A stretch of DNA of 64,000 bases from Symbioplanes lichenis (GTDB lineage Bacteria > Actinomycetota > Actinomycetes > Mycobacteriales > Micromonosporaceae): NCBI RefSeq assembly GCF_030709675.1, contig NZ_JAUZQD010000015.1:124001-188000 (forward strand), given 5' to 3'. Each line of letters starts with the position of its first letter. Positions within the stretch are counted from its first letter, which is position 1. Position numbers and translations under genes: made by a program. The notes beneath the pieces are model-generated. The model was not told the origin of the DNA. It saw only the letters and a list, made by a program, of their open reading frames with translations, and did no database searches. This document shows, in pieces, positions 8,929 through 16,576 of the stretch.

Positions 8929-8957
8929 TTGACACGTGGAATATTGCGCGGCATATT
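8929..8957 (+). promoter_or_regulatory. YceI promoter with overlapping MarR-type operator
   Basis: TTGACA (8929-8934) and CATATT (8952-8957) are separated by 17 bases, a near-consensus sigma-70-type promoter that is rare in such GC-rich DNA. The 18-bp AATATTGCGCGGCATATT (8940-8957) has arms AATAT/ATATT and covers the spacer and -10, which suits repression by the divergent MarR protein. Confidence 0.6.
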
Positions 8958-9005
8958 GTTGCTCCGTCAGACAAACACCTGGCTCTGCCCCTGAGAGGAC
9001 CTGTC

Positions 9006-9587
9006 ATGACCGACACCAACGCTCCCGGCATCCGCGAGTTCGAGGGCCTGCAGTTCCCGGCGGCCGGCACCTACGAGCTGGACGGCGCCCACAAGCGCGT
9101 CGGCTTCGTGGCCCGCCACCTGATGGTCAGCAAGGTCCGCGGTCAGTTCGCCGAGGCGACCGCGACCATCACGGTCGGCGAGGACCCGCTGCAGTCCGCC
9201 GTCGTCGCCGAGATCAAGGCGGCCAGCATCGAGACCGGCCAGACCGACCGCGACAACCACCTGCGCACCGGCGACTTCTTCGAGGCGGAGAAGTACCCGA
9301 CGATCACCTACCGCAGCACCGGCATCAAGTCCCACGCGGGCGCCGAGTTCGTGCTGAACGGCGAGCTCACCATCAAGGACGTCACCAAGCCGGTCGAGCT
9401 GCTCGTCGAGTTCGAGGGCGCGACCGTCTCCCCGTACGGTCAGCAGGTCTTCGGCTTCAGCGCCAGCACCGAGATCGACCGCGAGGAGTGGGGCCTCACC
9501 TGGAACGTCGCCCTCGAGAGCGGCGGCGTCATGATCGGCAAGAAGATCAAGATCGAGATCGAGGGCGAGGCCATCCGGCAGGCCTGA
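9006..9587 (+). CDS. YceI family protein
   Basis: The 193-residue protein belongs to the YceI family of lipocalin-like beta-barrels that bind polyisoprenoid or amphiphilic ligands and are often stress-induced. Characteristic features are the opening GTYELDGAHKRVGFVARHLMVSKVRG, the central block HLRTGDFFEAEKYPTITYRS, and DREEWGLTWNVALESGGVMIGKKIKIEIEGEAI near the C-terminus. There is no signal peptide, so it is probably cytoplasmic, unlike the periplasmic E. coli YceI. The ATG at 9006 follows GAGAGGACCTGTC. It is a single-gene unit behind a near-consensus promoter and followed by a strong terminator. Control by the divergent MarR gene is inferred from layout and the inverted repeat. Confidence 0.9.
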   Translation: MTDTNAPGIREFEGLQFPAAGTYELDGAHKRVGFVARHLMVSKVRGQFAEATATITVGEDPLQSAVVAEIKAASIETGQTDRDNHLRTGDFFEAEKYPTITYRSTGIKSHAGAEFVLNGELTIKDVTKPVELLVEFEGATVSPYGQQVFGFSASTEIDREEWGLTWNVALESGGVMIGKKIKIEIEGEAIRQA

Positions 9588-9609
9588 CCGGCCCGGCCCT
9601 CGATCGGAA

Positions 9610-9638
9610 AAGCGCCGCCCAGGTGGGCGGCGCTTTTT
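9610..9638 (+). terminator. Intrinsic terminator after YceI gene
   Basis: An 11-bp perfect stem AAGCGCCGCCC/GGGCGGCGCTT with a four-base loop is followed by T's: a textbook rho-independent terminator. Its A-rich upstream arm may also serve the convergent gene ending at 9655. Confidence 0.85.
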
Positions 9639-9654
9639 GTATGCGGCCGAGGAC

Positions 9655-11046
9655 TCAGGAAGCGGGCGGACCGGCGGGGTCGGCCGGCGGCGGAATTTGC
9701 TCGGTGACCGGGGAATTCGGCGGCGCGGCCGGCTTGCGCGACGTGGACTTGGCCGGCGCCTTGCGGGGAGCCGGCGCCTTGGCGGTGACGCCCTTGGTGG
9801 GCGTGCTTCGGGCAGCCGGCGTCTTCTTGGCCGGAGCCGTCTTCTTGATCGGAGCGGTCGGCGGCTCCTCGGCGGCCGTCCCTGAACGGCCGCCGGATCT
9901 GATCTGGGCCACGGGCGGGTTGCTCGGCGGCGGCTTCACGGTGGATCGCTTCGGCGGAGCCGGCCGGTCGGCGGTCGGCGTGGAAGGCGCAGGCGTGGAG
10001 GGGGCCGGCGTGGACGCGGTCGGCTCGGCGCCGGAGGAGTCGGCAGGATGCGGCGCCTTCTGCGCGGGCACCGGCACGACGGCGGAAGACCTGGCGGCGG
10101 CCGAGGAGCGTCCGGACGCCCGGAAACGGCCCGTCGACACCGCTGCCGGCTCGTCGGATTCACCCGAAAGGCGGGCGCTGCGGGCGGACTGACGGGCGGC
10201 GGACTGCCGGGCGACCGCCACGGCGGCGGCCGAACCCGCAAGACCGGCGAGCACCGCGTAAGGCGCGATCAGGTAGGCCGACTCCAGCGCCCCGAGCGCG
10301 CCACGCAACTGCGGGGCCAGCACGAAGAACGACGCCGCGATCAGCAGCGGACCCACGGCGCCCGAGGTGGCCGTACCGATGCCGTGGTTGCCCCGGCGCG
10401 CGGCCGGAGCCGCCGCGAGCACGCCGATCGCGAAGGCGGCCGCGAGGGTCAGCAGGGCGCTCGGCCAGTAGATCGTGCCGATCAGCCCGCCGGTGTCCAC
10501 CGCGGCGAACTGCCAGCTGGCCAGGTAGGTCGCGGACGGGCGGCGCCAGAAGACGTCCATGACGACCGCGGCCACGGCGAGGGCCCACAGCCAGGCCGCC
10601 GTCACGCTGAGGTTGGCGGCGACCGGCCGGGAGACCACGGCCCAGTAGGCGACGACCAGGCCGAGCACGACGCCGGCGACGGCATAGCCACCGGCGATTG
10701 TCTCGGGGGAGAACGTGCCCGTACGTACGGCCTCGCGAGCAGGCAGCGCGACCAGCGCAACCGTCAGCAGGGCGCCGACCGCCGCGGACGCCGACAGGGC
10801 GAAGCGCCACAGCATGCCCGTCGCCCGGCCGAGTCGCCCGGCGATCACCGCCCCGAGCACCGTGGCGCTCGCGGCAATCCACGTCGTCCAGCCGAGGCTG
10901 CCCAGCCACACGCTGTCGTCGGTGGTCGCGACGGCGGGCCACACCACGACCCCGAGCCCGTAGCCGAGCCCGATCTGGGCGGCACTCGTCCCGGCCGCCA
11001 CTCCCGCCGCGGCTGCCACCTGCTTCGTCCAGCCCTTCGCGGCCAT
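9655..11046 (-). CDS. Polytopic membrane protein with basic Lys/Ala/Pro tail
   Basis: The 463-residue protein has about ten to eleven hydrophobic segments (residues ~10-290), then a long hydrophilic C-terminal tail. The tail is rich in Lys, Ala, Pro and Thr (for example KKTAPAKKTPAARSTPTKG), like the histone H1-type tails of some actinobacterial proteins. No catalytic motif was recognised. The ATG at 11046 is favoured because it places a short positively charged MAAKGWTKQ before the first membrane segment; an upstream in-frame start at 11100 would add a non-membrane extension. It is divergent from the PASTA protein gene at 11156. The tail may bind DNA or acidic polymers at the membrane; this is inference from composition. 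Function unknown. Confidence 0.75.
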   Translation of the reverse strand: MAAKGWTKQVAAAAGVAAGTSAAQIGLGYGLGVVVWPAVATTDDSVWLGSLGWTTWIAASATVLGAVIAGRLGRATGMLWRFALSASAAVGALLTVALVALPAREAVRTGTFSPETIAGGYAVAGVVLGLVVAYWAVVSRPVAANLSVTAAWLWALAVAAVVMDVFWRRPSATYLASWQFAAVDTGGLIGTIYWPSALLTLAAAFAIGVLAAAPAARRGNHGIGTATSGAVGPLLIAASFFVLAPQLRGALGALESAYLIAPYAVLAGLAGSAAAVAVARQSAARQSARSARLSGESDEPAAVSTGRFRASGRSSAAARSSAVVPVPAQKAPHPADSSGAEPTASTPAPSTPAPSTPTADRPAPPKRSTVKPPPSNPPVAQIRSGGRSGTAAEEPPTAPIKKTAPAKKTPAARSTPTKGVTAKAPAPRKAPAKSTSRKPAAPPNSPVTEQIPPPADPAGPPAS

Positions 11047-11155
11047 GCCGGGCACTGTAGCGCCAGCCGACGAAGCCTGCGAATCGATGAGCGGACGCAC
11101 CGGGATTGGCTAAGTTGACTTTGTTGCCCCTGGGGTCCACGGAGAGGATGCTGCG

Positions 11156-12025
11156 ATGTCGGACGACACCGGCGAGTTCTTCCCGTTCCGGGACGAGAGC
11201 GAGGACGACCCGGAAGTTCCCCCGAAAGGGCGCCCCCGGAAGGGTGACGGCGACGAGACACGGCTCGCCCCCACGGGCGGCGACGAGACGCGGATCGTGC
11301 CGGCGGCTGACGACGCGACCACTGTCTACCGGGCGACTCCCGAGAGCGACGCGACGACCGTTTACCGGCCGGTCGGCGGGCACGACCCGTGGGCCGAGGA
11401 CGACGACGAGGTCTGGGCCGGTCGTGCGGGGGTCCGGCCGGGCGGGCCGGACGCGCCCGATCCGGCTACGGGCTGGGCCGCCGAGCCGGGCCCCGAGGAG
11501 CCGAGGGGCCGCTGGTGGACGCCGATCGTGGTCGGGATCGTGGCCCTGATCCTGCTCGGACTGCTGGGCTGGGGCATTTATCTGATCGTCCAGAACACCG
11601 GTGGCGACGAGGAAACCCCAGCTCCGGCCGCCAGCGTGACGGCGACAGCCCCCGCCGCGCCGGCCCCGACGGCGGCGCCGAGCGAGGCTCCCTCCACGAC
11701 GCCGCCCACCACGACACCCCCGTCGGCCGCGCCGACGACCACCCCGGCCGACCTGACGATCCCGGCGCTGCGGGGACTCTCGCTGGAGGAGGCGCGGGCT
11801 GCCCTCAACGGTACGGGTCTCAACTACCGCCTCCGCTACGTCCCCAGTACGGAGGCGCCGCCCGGGACGGTCATCGACAGTGACCCGGCCGAGGGCCAGC
11901 AGGTGCCGGCGGACACGGTCGTCAATCTGATCATCGCCAGCGAGCCGACCGCGACCCCCACGACGGCGACGCCCACCACGCCGGCAGCTTCGGCCGGGGC
12001 GAGCGTCTCGTCCGATGAGGACTGA
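11156..12025 (+). CDS. Membrane protein with one PASTA domain
   Basis: The 289-residue bitopic protein has an acidic cytoplasmic N-terminus with repeated threonine motifs (GDETRLAP, GDETRIVP, DATTVYR twice). A single membrane helix follows (~119-142), then a Pro/Thr/Ala-rich linker and one extracellular PASTA domain (~200-265, beginning LTIPALRGLSLEEARAAL), ending in a Thr/Ala-rich tail. PASTA domains bind peptidoglycan fragments or lipid II in PknB-type kinases and PBPs. There is no kinase domain here. The repeated Thr motifs next to acidic residues resemble phosphorylation sites read by FHA domains, so it may be a substrate of the PknA/PknB system encoded at 23967-27109; this is inference. 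The ATG at 11156 follows GGAGAGG. Confidence 0.8.
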   Translation: MSDDTGEFFPFRDESEDDPEVPPKGRPRKGDGDETRLAPTGGDETRIVPAADDATTVYRATPESDATTVYRPVGGHDPWAEDDDEVWAGRAGVRPGGPDAPDPATGWAAEPGPEEPRGRWWTPIVVGIVALILLGLLGWGIYLIVQNTGGDEETPAPAASVTATAPAAPAPTAAPSEAPSTTPPTTTPPSAAPTTTPADLTIPALRGLSLEEARAALNGTGLNYRLRYVPSTEAPPGTVIDSDPAEGQQVPADTVVNLIIASEPTATPTTATPTTPAASAGASVSSDED

Positions 12026-12033
12026 GCAAGCTT

Positions 12034-12333
12034 TCAGCGATTGGCGCGCATCGCCCGGGCCTGCACGGAACCCGAGGTCAACCCCGGCTGGCGCCCGTTG
12101 CGAGCCCGCGGATCCGGCGCCTTGCCGACCTGACGCAGCCCGCTGACCTGCACGAAGATCGAGCGGCGCTCCACGGCGTCCCCGGTCGAGTTGAGCTCGT
12201 AGCCGTCCAGCCAGATCCAGCCCTCGTACGTGGGCCAGTCGTGGACGCGAATGACCCGGAAGAGCATCGGCGACGCGAACTGGACGCTCGCCGCCTTCGT
12301 CACATGGATGACATCGCCGGACCGAGGAAGCAC
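12034..12333 (-). CDS. Small conserved hypothetical protein
   Basis: This 99-residue soluble protein contains an aromatic, Trp/Asp-rich core (FRVIRVHDWPTYEGWIWLDGY), a RRSIFVQVSGLR segment and a basic C-terminal tail. I recall similar small proteins in Micromonosporaceae but know no function. The start is GTG at 12333, decided by AGGAG six bases upstream on the minus strand; the longer in-frame reading upstream lacks a ribosome site. Its promoter would lie in the 538-base gap shared with the divergent XRE/DUF397 operon, so the two may be co-regulated. Confidence 0.7.
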   Translation of the reverse strand: MLPRSGDVIHVTKAASVQFASPMLFRVIRVHDWPTYEGWIWLDGYELNSTGDAVERRSIFVQVSGLRQVGKAPDPRARNGRQPGLTSGSVQARAMRANR

Positions 12334-12871
12334 GTCATCTCCTGTCCTGGAACCAAAGTCTCGAGGCAAACACCGATTTGCCGCATGTTGAACACAGATG
12401 CACCAGTGTGCCCGGCTCGCACGCATTCAACCCGGAGTGAGGATGCCAATCCTCGCCCCGAAGCGCGAACGTCGCCGCCGGCCCCCGCCAGGACCCCGGA
12501 CTTCGTAAAGTCCACCTAGGACATCGAGGGTCGCTCGGCGCGATCGGCCGGACCGCGCTGAACAATCCTCGTCGTGGGGGCCGGCCGTCCCCGTTCGGGG
12601 AAAGCCGGACCCGGCGGCGTCTGTCGGAAATGTGTACCAGTGACGCTCGCCATACCGAAACATTGCACCACGCCTGCAATTGATGCAAGTTGCAGTTCAG
12701 CCGTACGTGATCGAATGATCACCGTCGACGCTTGAAGTATCAAGAGATCAACAGCGAGACTGAGGGTTGTTCCGGGCCGGCATCCGCCCAGGTCGGGCAA
12801 TCTTTCTGGAACAGACAAAAGCCGCAGGTGGAGCGTCTCGCCGGCTCCGCCGCACCCCGAAGGAGGCGAGC
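12334..12871. other. Long divergent regulatory region
   Basis: This 538-base gap lies between the small conserved gene (minus) and the XRE/DUF397 operon (plus). It holds no plausible ORF. It is less GC-rich around 12640-12760 and contains a cluster of TGCAA/TTGCA pentamers (12663-12694), described separately. The likely promoters of both flanking units are here. Confidence 0.5.
12663..12694. promoter_or_regulatory. Cluster of four TGCAA/TTGCA boxes
   Basis: TTGCA (12663), TGCAA (12675), TGCAA (12684) and TTGCA (12690) occur within 32 bases, the last two forming an inverted pair. The cluster lies about 180 bases before the XRE gene start and is a candidate operator, perhaps for that XRE protein. 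This rests on clustering alone. Confidence 0.35.
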
Positions 12872-13753
12872 GTGAACCCCCGCCGCAGCCCCACCATCCG
12901 ACGTCGCCGGCTCGGAGCCGAGTTGCGCAGATATCGCGACGCGGCCGGTGTGACGATCGATGTGGTGGCCGATCGCCTCGGTTGTTCACCGTCCAAAGTG
13001 TCCCGCATCGAGACCGGGCACACGAGCGCGACCCCGCGTGACGTCAAGGACATGCTGGACATTTACGGCATCGACGGCGTCGCCTCGGAGGAGCTTGTCC
13101 AAATTGCCCGAGAAGCCCGGCAAAAAGGGTGGTGGCATCCGTTCAGCACCGTTCTGACCGGCGCCTATGTCGGGCTGGAAGCCGCCGCGAAGTCCGTCCG
13201 CGCCTACGAGCAGCAGGTGATTCCCGGACTTCTGCAGACCGACAAGTACGCAATTGCCATGATTCGCGCCGCCCGACTGGGTGACAGCGACCAAGAAATA
13301 GAGCAACGGGTACGAGTCCGCATGGCCCGCCAAGCGTTATTGATTCAGGACGATCCGATCGATCTTTGGGTGGTACTCGATGAGGCGGTGGTGAGTCGCC
13401 CGGTCGGCGGCGACGGGGTGATGCGCGAGCAGTTGCACCGTCTGGCCGAGATGGCCGACCTGCCGAACGTGACTCTCCAGATCCTGCCGTTCGCGGCGGG
13501 GGCGCACGCCGGCATGGACGGCACCTTCTCGATCCTCGACTTCCCGGAGGCCGAGGACCCCGATGTGGTGTTCGTCGAGAACGCGACCGGCGGGCTCTTC
13601 CTGGAGAAGCCGGACGAGCTGCGCAAGTACCACACCATCTTCGAGTCCATCCAGGCGTCGGCCCTCTCTCGCGAGGAGTCCAGGAACATGATCGGAATGC
13701 TGGCAGAGGAGCCATTGTGGAAGTCGAGACCAAGGGTTTCCGGATCGATCTGA
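12872..13753 (+). CDS. XRE regulator with DUF5753 domain (WhiJ-like)
   Basis: The 293-residue protein has an N-terminal helix-turn-helix (residues ~10-65, AAGVTIDVVADRLGCSPSKVSRIETG). A DUF5753 domain follows, with landmarks VRAYEQQVIPGLLQTDKYA, DLWVVLDEAVVSRPVG and PFAAGAHAGMDGTFSILDF. This is the WhiJ-like class, many copies of which occur in streptomycetes and relatives, normally paired with a DUF397 partner and linked to developmental or antibiotic control. The partner gene starts inside its 3' end (37-bp overlap), so the two are translationally coupled. GTG at 12872 is chosen because AGGAGG lies just upstream. DUF397 proteins are thought to antagonise their partner regulator; the targets are unknown. 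Confidence 0.9.
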   Translation: MNPRRSPTIRRRRLGAELRRYRDAAGVTIDVVADRLGCSPSKVSRIETGHTSATPRDVKDMLDIYGIDGVASEELVQIAREARQKGWWHPFSTVLTGAYVGLEAAAKSVRAYEQQVIPGLLQTDKYAIAMIRAARLGDSDQEIEQRVRVRMARQALLIQDDPIDLWVVLDEAVVSRPVGGDGVMREQLHRLAEMADLPNVTLQILPFAAGAHAGMDGTFSILDFPEAEDPDVVFVENATGGLFLEKPDELRKYHTIFESIQASALSREESRNMIGMLAEEPLWKSRPRVSGSI

Positions 13754-13941
13754 GCCGTGCACAGTGGTTCAAGAGCACTCGTAGCGGCCCGAACTGCGAC
13801 AACTGTGTCGAGGTCGCGTTCGTCGGCGCGGCCGTCGCGGTCCGCGACTCGAAGAATCCGGCCGGGCCCGCGTTGATCTTCACCGCGGCCGAGTGGGATG
13901 CCTTCGTGGGCGGGGCCAAGGACGGGGAGTTCGATCAGTAG
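13717..13941 (+). CDS. DUF397 protein, partner of XRE-DUF5753 regulator
   Basis: The 74-residue protein is a complete DUF397 domain: FKSTRSGPNCDNCVEVAFV, then VAVRDSKNPAGPALIFTAAEWDAFVGGAKDGEFD. The two close cysteines (CDNC) are conserved in the family. It starts with GTG within the upstream gene, which implies coupled translation and a fixed ratio of the two proteins. By analogy to the abaA/bldB-whiJ type loci it probably binds or inhibits the regulator. Confidence 0.9.
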   Translation: MEVETKGFRIDLSRAQWFKSTRSGPNCDNCVEVAFVGAAVAVRDSKNPAGPALIFTAAEWDAFVGGAKDGEFDQ

Positions 13942-13953
13942 CCCACCTCACCT

Positions 13954-13986
13954 CTCGCCTGACCTGACGCGCTCAGGTCAGGCGAG
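13954..13986 (+). terminator. 14-bp perfect hairpin after DUF397 gene
   Basis: CTCGCCTGACCTGA pairs perfectly with TCAGGTCAGGCGAG across a five-base loop, 12 bases after the stop codon. There is no T-tract, but the stem is long and GC-rich, so it is probably the operon terminator. Confidence 0.7.
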
Positions 13987-14169
13987 CGTCGTGCCGGGGG
14001 CCCTTGATGTCGGTTTTTGCCCGATTTTGTACCGTCGCCGCGAAGGAGCCGTCTCGTTGAATGCCGTAAGTGCGGACCGGACCGCGCGCCGGCGCCCGCA
14101 CAGCGCATCGTCCCCCTCGCGTGACGGTGCGGGCGGACCAGATCAACGAGCGAGGCAAGGCGAATACAG

Positions 14170-14661
14170 ATGACGATTGGTTCCGAGAACCTCAGCAACG
14201 GGTCCGCCACGGCGCAGGACAGATTCAGTGGCGGCGTGAGCGCGTACCGGCAGACCCGGCGCGAGTCCGCCCTGTCGGACCTGTCCGACGGCACCGAGGG
14301 TGAGCTGGTCTCGCGCAGTGTCAGCGGCTCCGGGCTGTCCTCGTCGGGGCTGCCGACCCGGACGCCCATCGAGCCGACCAGCGCGCTGGACCGCGCGGCG
14401 AAGCTGCCGTCGCTCGACCTCCAGGGCCTGAGCGAGCCGGTCTTCCCGCCGTCGGCGGGCAGCTGGGTCGACGCGGCGCCCGCGCCGTCGAAGGCCGAGC
14501 ACTCGCTGTCGATGGCCGACCACCCGCTGCTGCGCGGGCTGCTGCTCGAGCTCCCGGCGCGCGGCACGATGCCGCCGTCGGACTGGCTGGACCGCTGGTT
14601 CGAGGCGGCCCGCTCGATCCTCGAGCTGCTCTACGTGCAGGAAGCGAAGCGCGGCAAGTAG
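14170..14661 (+). CDS. Hypothetical protein
   Basis: This 163-residue protein is not recognised. The first ~100 residues are Ser/Gly/Pro-rich and probably disordered. The last ~60 (HPLLRGLLLELPARG...SDWLDRWFEAARSILELLYVQEAKRG) look helical and amphipathic and could be a protein-binding module. There are no cysteines, signal peptide or membrane segments. Codon use is typical of the region. It starts at ATG 14170 after AAGGCGAATACAG. It is flanked by unrelated genes and may be monocistronic. Confidence 0.65.
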   Translation: MTIGSENLSNGSATAQDRFSGGVSAYRQTRRESALSDLSDGTEGELVSRSVSGSGLSSSGLPTRTPIEPTSALDRAAKLPSLDLQGLSEPVFPPSAGSWVDAAPAPSKAEHSLSMADHPLLRGLLLELPARGTMPPSDWLDRWFEAARSILELLYVQEAKRGK

Positions 14662-14718
14662 CACCCACCCCGGTCGGCGGCGCGCCCGGGCGCGCTCATG
14701 GCGCGGCCGGCCCGTGGC

Positions 14719-15426
14719 TCAGGCGGCCAGATCCATCGGGCCGGCCGGAGCCGCCGCCGGCTTGGTGGTCAGGACGGAGGTCTCCTCGGGTACGGGCGTG
14801 TAGCGCTCGGCACCCGAGCGGACCGAGGCCGGGGCCCGCAGTCCACCGCGGCCCAGCGGGGCCAGCACGGCGAGGTTGAGCCGGCTGTGCCGGACGGCGT
14901 GCCGCAGGACCAGGGCCAGCACCAGCACGGCGACGACGGTGATGGCGATCCCGGCCACGTCGGCGCCGGGCACCTCGACGACGCCCCCGGCGATCGGCAG
15001 GCCGACGAGCGCCGCGAGCCCGGTGACCTGCAGCGGCGTGGCCACCCAGGGGTGGGCTGCGGCGGCGCGCAGGGCCGGCGGCGCGGGAGCGTGCGGCGCG
15101 TCCGTGAAGACACCGGCTCCGCGGCGCAGTTGCGCGAGGCGGCGGCTGGTCATCAACATCACCACCACCGCGGGTACGGCCGGCAGCAGCGCGGCCGCCG
15201 GAGCGGACGACTCGCCCGGCAGCAGGCCCGTCAGCACCGGCACGGCGAGCAGCACCGCGATCCCCGCACCGACCATCGTGGACAGGAGCCGGGTGCGCCG
15301 TCGAAGCTCCCGGGCTGTCCGGGCGCCCGGCAGCGCGTCGGCGAGCAGCCCGGAGGTGAGCCAGGCGGCGGCGAGGGCGCCGATGAGGATGAGGTCCGTC
15401 GCGGTGTTCACATTGACAGGTTTCAC
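14719..15426 (-). CDS. Membrane protein, five predicted helices
   Basis: The 235-residue protein has about five hydrophobic segments (near residues 12-33, 48-70, 78-97, 130-150 and 155-178) and a cytoplasmic Pro/Ala-rich tail. No enzymatic motif was seen. ATG at 15426 places a short polar N-terminus before helix 1. An inverted repeat 54 bases upstream (15480-15500) may control it. Function unknown. Confidence 0.65.
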   Translation of the reverse strand: MKPVNVNTATDLILIGALAAAWLTSGLLADALPGARTARELRRRTRLLSTMVGAGIAVLLAVPVLTGLLPGESSAPAAALLPAVPAVVVMLMTSRRLAQLRRGAGVFTDAPHAPAPPALRAAAAHPWVATPLQVTGLAALVGLPIAGGVVEVPGADVAGIAITVVAVLVLALVLRHAVRHSRLNLAVLAPLGRGGLRAPASVRSGAERYTPVPEETSVLTTKPAAAPAGPMDLAA

Positions 15427-15726
15427 CTGTGCCGCAAGTCGCGAAACCGGGATAACACCGGATCGGGCCCCCGTAGGGGTTGCTCAATCGCCTTGAGTAA
15501 TCAAGCGTTCACTGTGGGCTCTCACTCCGCTGGGCGAAGTGGACATTGCCCCCTGTTGCGGCCGTGACGGGTGTCCTAGTGTCGGGTGCCAGACGCCCGG
15601 TGCGGCGCGGGACGGGCAGGGTCCTCGCGCGGCGCCGGCGGTCACGGGCTCGACCTGGGGAGGTCGGCCGGGATTCCGCCCGCACCACGGGACAGGGCGG
15701 ATCCCGGCACCCCCGCCGGGTGGGTC
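15427..15726. other. Intergenic region with operator-like inverted repeat
   Basis: This 300-base gap lies between two minus-strand genes. The only structure noticed is TTGCTCAA-tcgcc-TTGAGTAA at 15480-15500, an 8-bp inverted repeat with one mismatch, upstream of the membrane protein gene. It could be an operator. No ORF is supported. Confidence 0.4.
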
Positions 15727-16533
15727 TCAGACCGCGAAGCTGATCACCTTGTCGGTGGTCGGGGCCGGCGGGCGCGCCTTCCACAGGCCCGTGCGCTGCA
15801 GGGCGAGCCGGGCGAGATAGTTGGGGTTGAGCAGGATGTAGCGCTTCCACAGCCGCTTCGGCTCGAGGAAGAGGCGCCAGAGCCACTCGAGGGAGTACTT
15901 CTGCATCCACGCGGGCGGGTTCTTGAGCAGACCCGCGTGGTAGTCGAAGGCGGCTCCGACGGCGAGCAGCGGCATGTCGAGCAGGGGCCGCATCGCGTAC
16001 GCCCAGACCTCCTGGCGCGGGCAGCCGAGCCCGACGAGGACGACGCGCGCGCCGGACGCCTTGATCCGGTCGGCGATCTCGACATCCTCGCCGGGGTGGT
16101 TCTTGCGGAACTTGGAGGGCTCCACGCCGGCGATCTTCAGGGCCGGGAACATCCGCTCGAGCGCCGGGAGCAGCGCGTCGAGGGTGGGCTGCGTCGACCC
16201 GTACAGGTAGACGGGCAGGCCCTCGGCGGCGGCCTGGCGCAGCACGCGCAACGTGAGCTCGGGCCCGTAGACCCGGTCGGCCAGGTTGGCGTGGTGCAGC
16301 AGGTTGAGCGCTCCGCGGACGGGCTGGCCGTCCGGCGTCACCAGGTCGAAGGAATTGAGCCGCGCGTTGTGCGCCTTGTCCTGCACGCCGGTCATGACGC
16401 CGTGCACCGCGAGGGCGGTCACGGCATAGTGCCGGCGCAGGCGGGCCGCCTCGATGATCTTCGCCGTGGCGGCCTCGTAGTCGACGGCGTCGACCAGCAC
16501 GCCGAGAACGTTGCGCTTCCCCTGGTCGATCAT
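15727..16533 (-). CDS. WecG/TagA/CpsF family glycosyltransferase
   Basis: The 268-residue protein is a full-length GT26-type glycosyltransferase. Family motifs include DLVTPDGQPV near the N-terminal third, GLGCPRQEVW around residue 170, and VGAAFDYHAGLL after it. Family members transfer N-acetylmannosamine or a related sugar to a lipid-linked acceptor in teichoic acid, enterobacterial common antigen or exopolysaccharide synthesis. It has no membrane helices but a basic C-terminus (LFLEPKRLWKRY) of the kind that tethers the family to the membrane. It lies 43 bases after the epimerase gene on the same strand, so the two probably form an operon for a surface polysaccharide or nucleotide sugar. 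Confidence 0.88.
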   Translation of the reverse strand: MIDQGKRNVLGVLVDAVDYEAATAKIIEAARLRRHYAVTALAVHGVMTGVQDKAHNARLNSFDLVTPDGQPVRGALNLLHHANLADRVYGPELTLRVLRQAAAEGLPVYLYGSTQPTLDALLPALERMFPALKIAGVEPSKFRKNHPGEDVEIADRIKASGARVVLVGLGCPRQEVWAYAMRPLLDMPLLAVGAAFDYHAGLLKNPPAWMQKYSLEWLWRLFLEPKRLWKRYILLNPNYLARLALQRTGLWKARPPAPTTDKVISFAV

Positions 16534-16576
16534 GCTGTGCCCTCCGGGCGTGCGGTGCCGGCGTGCGTGCGGTCGA

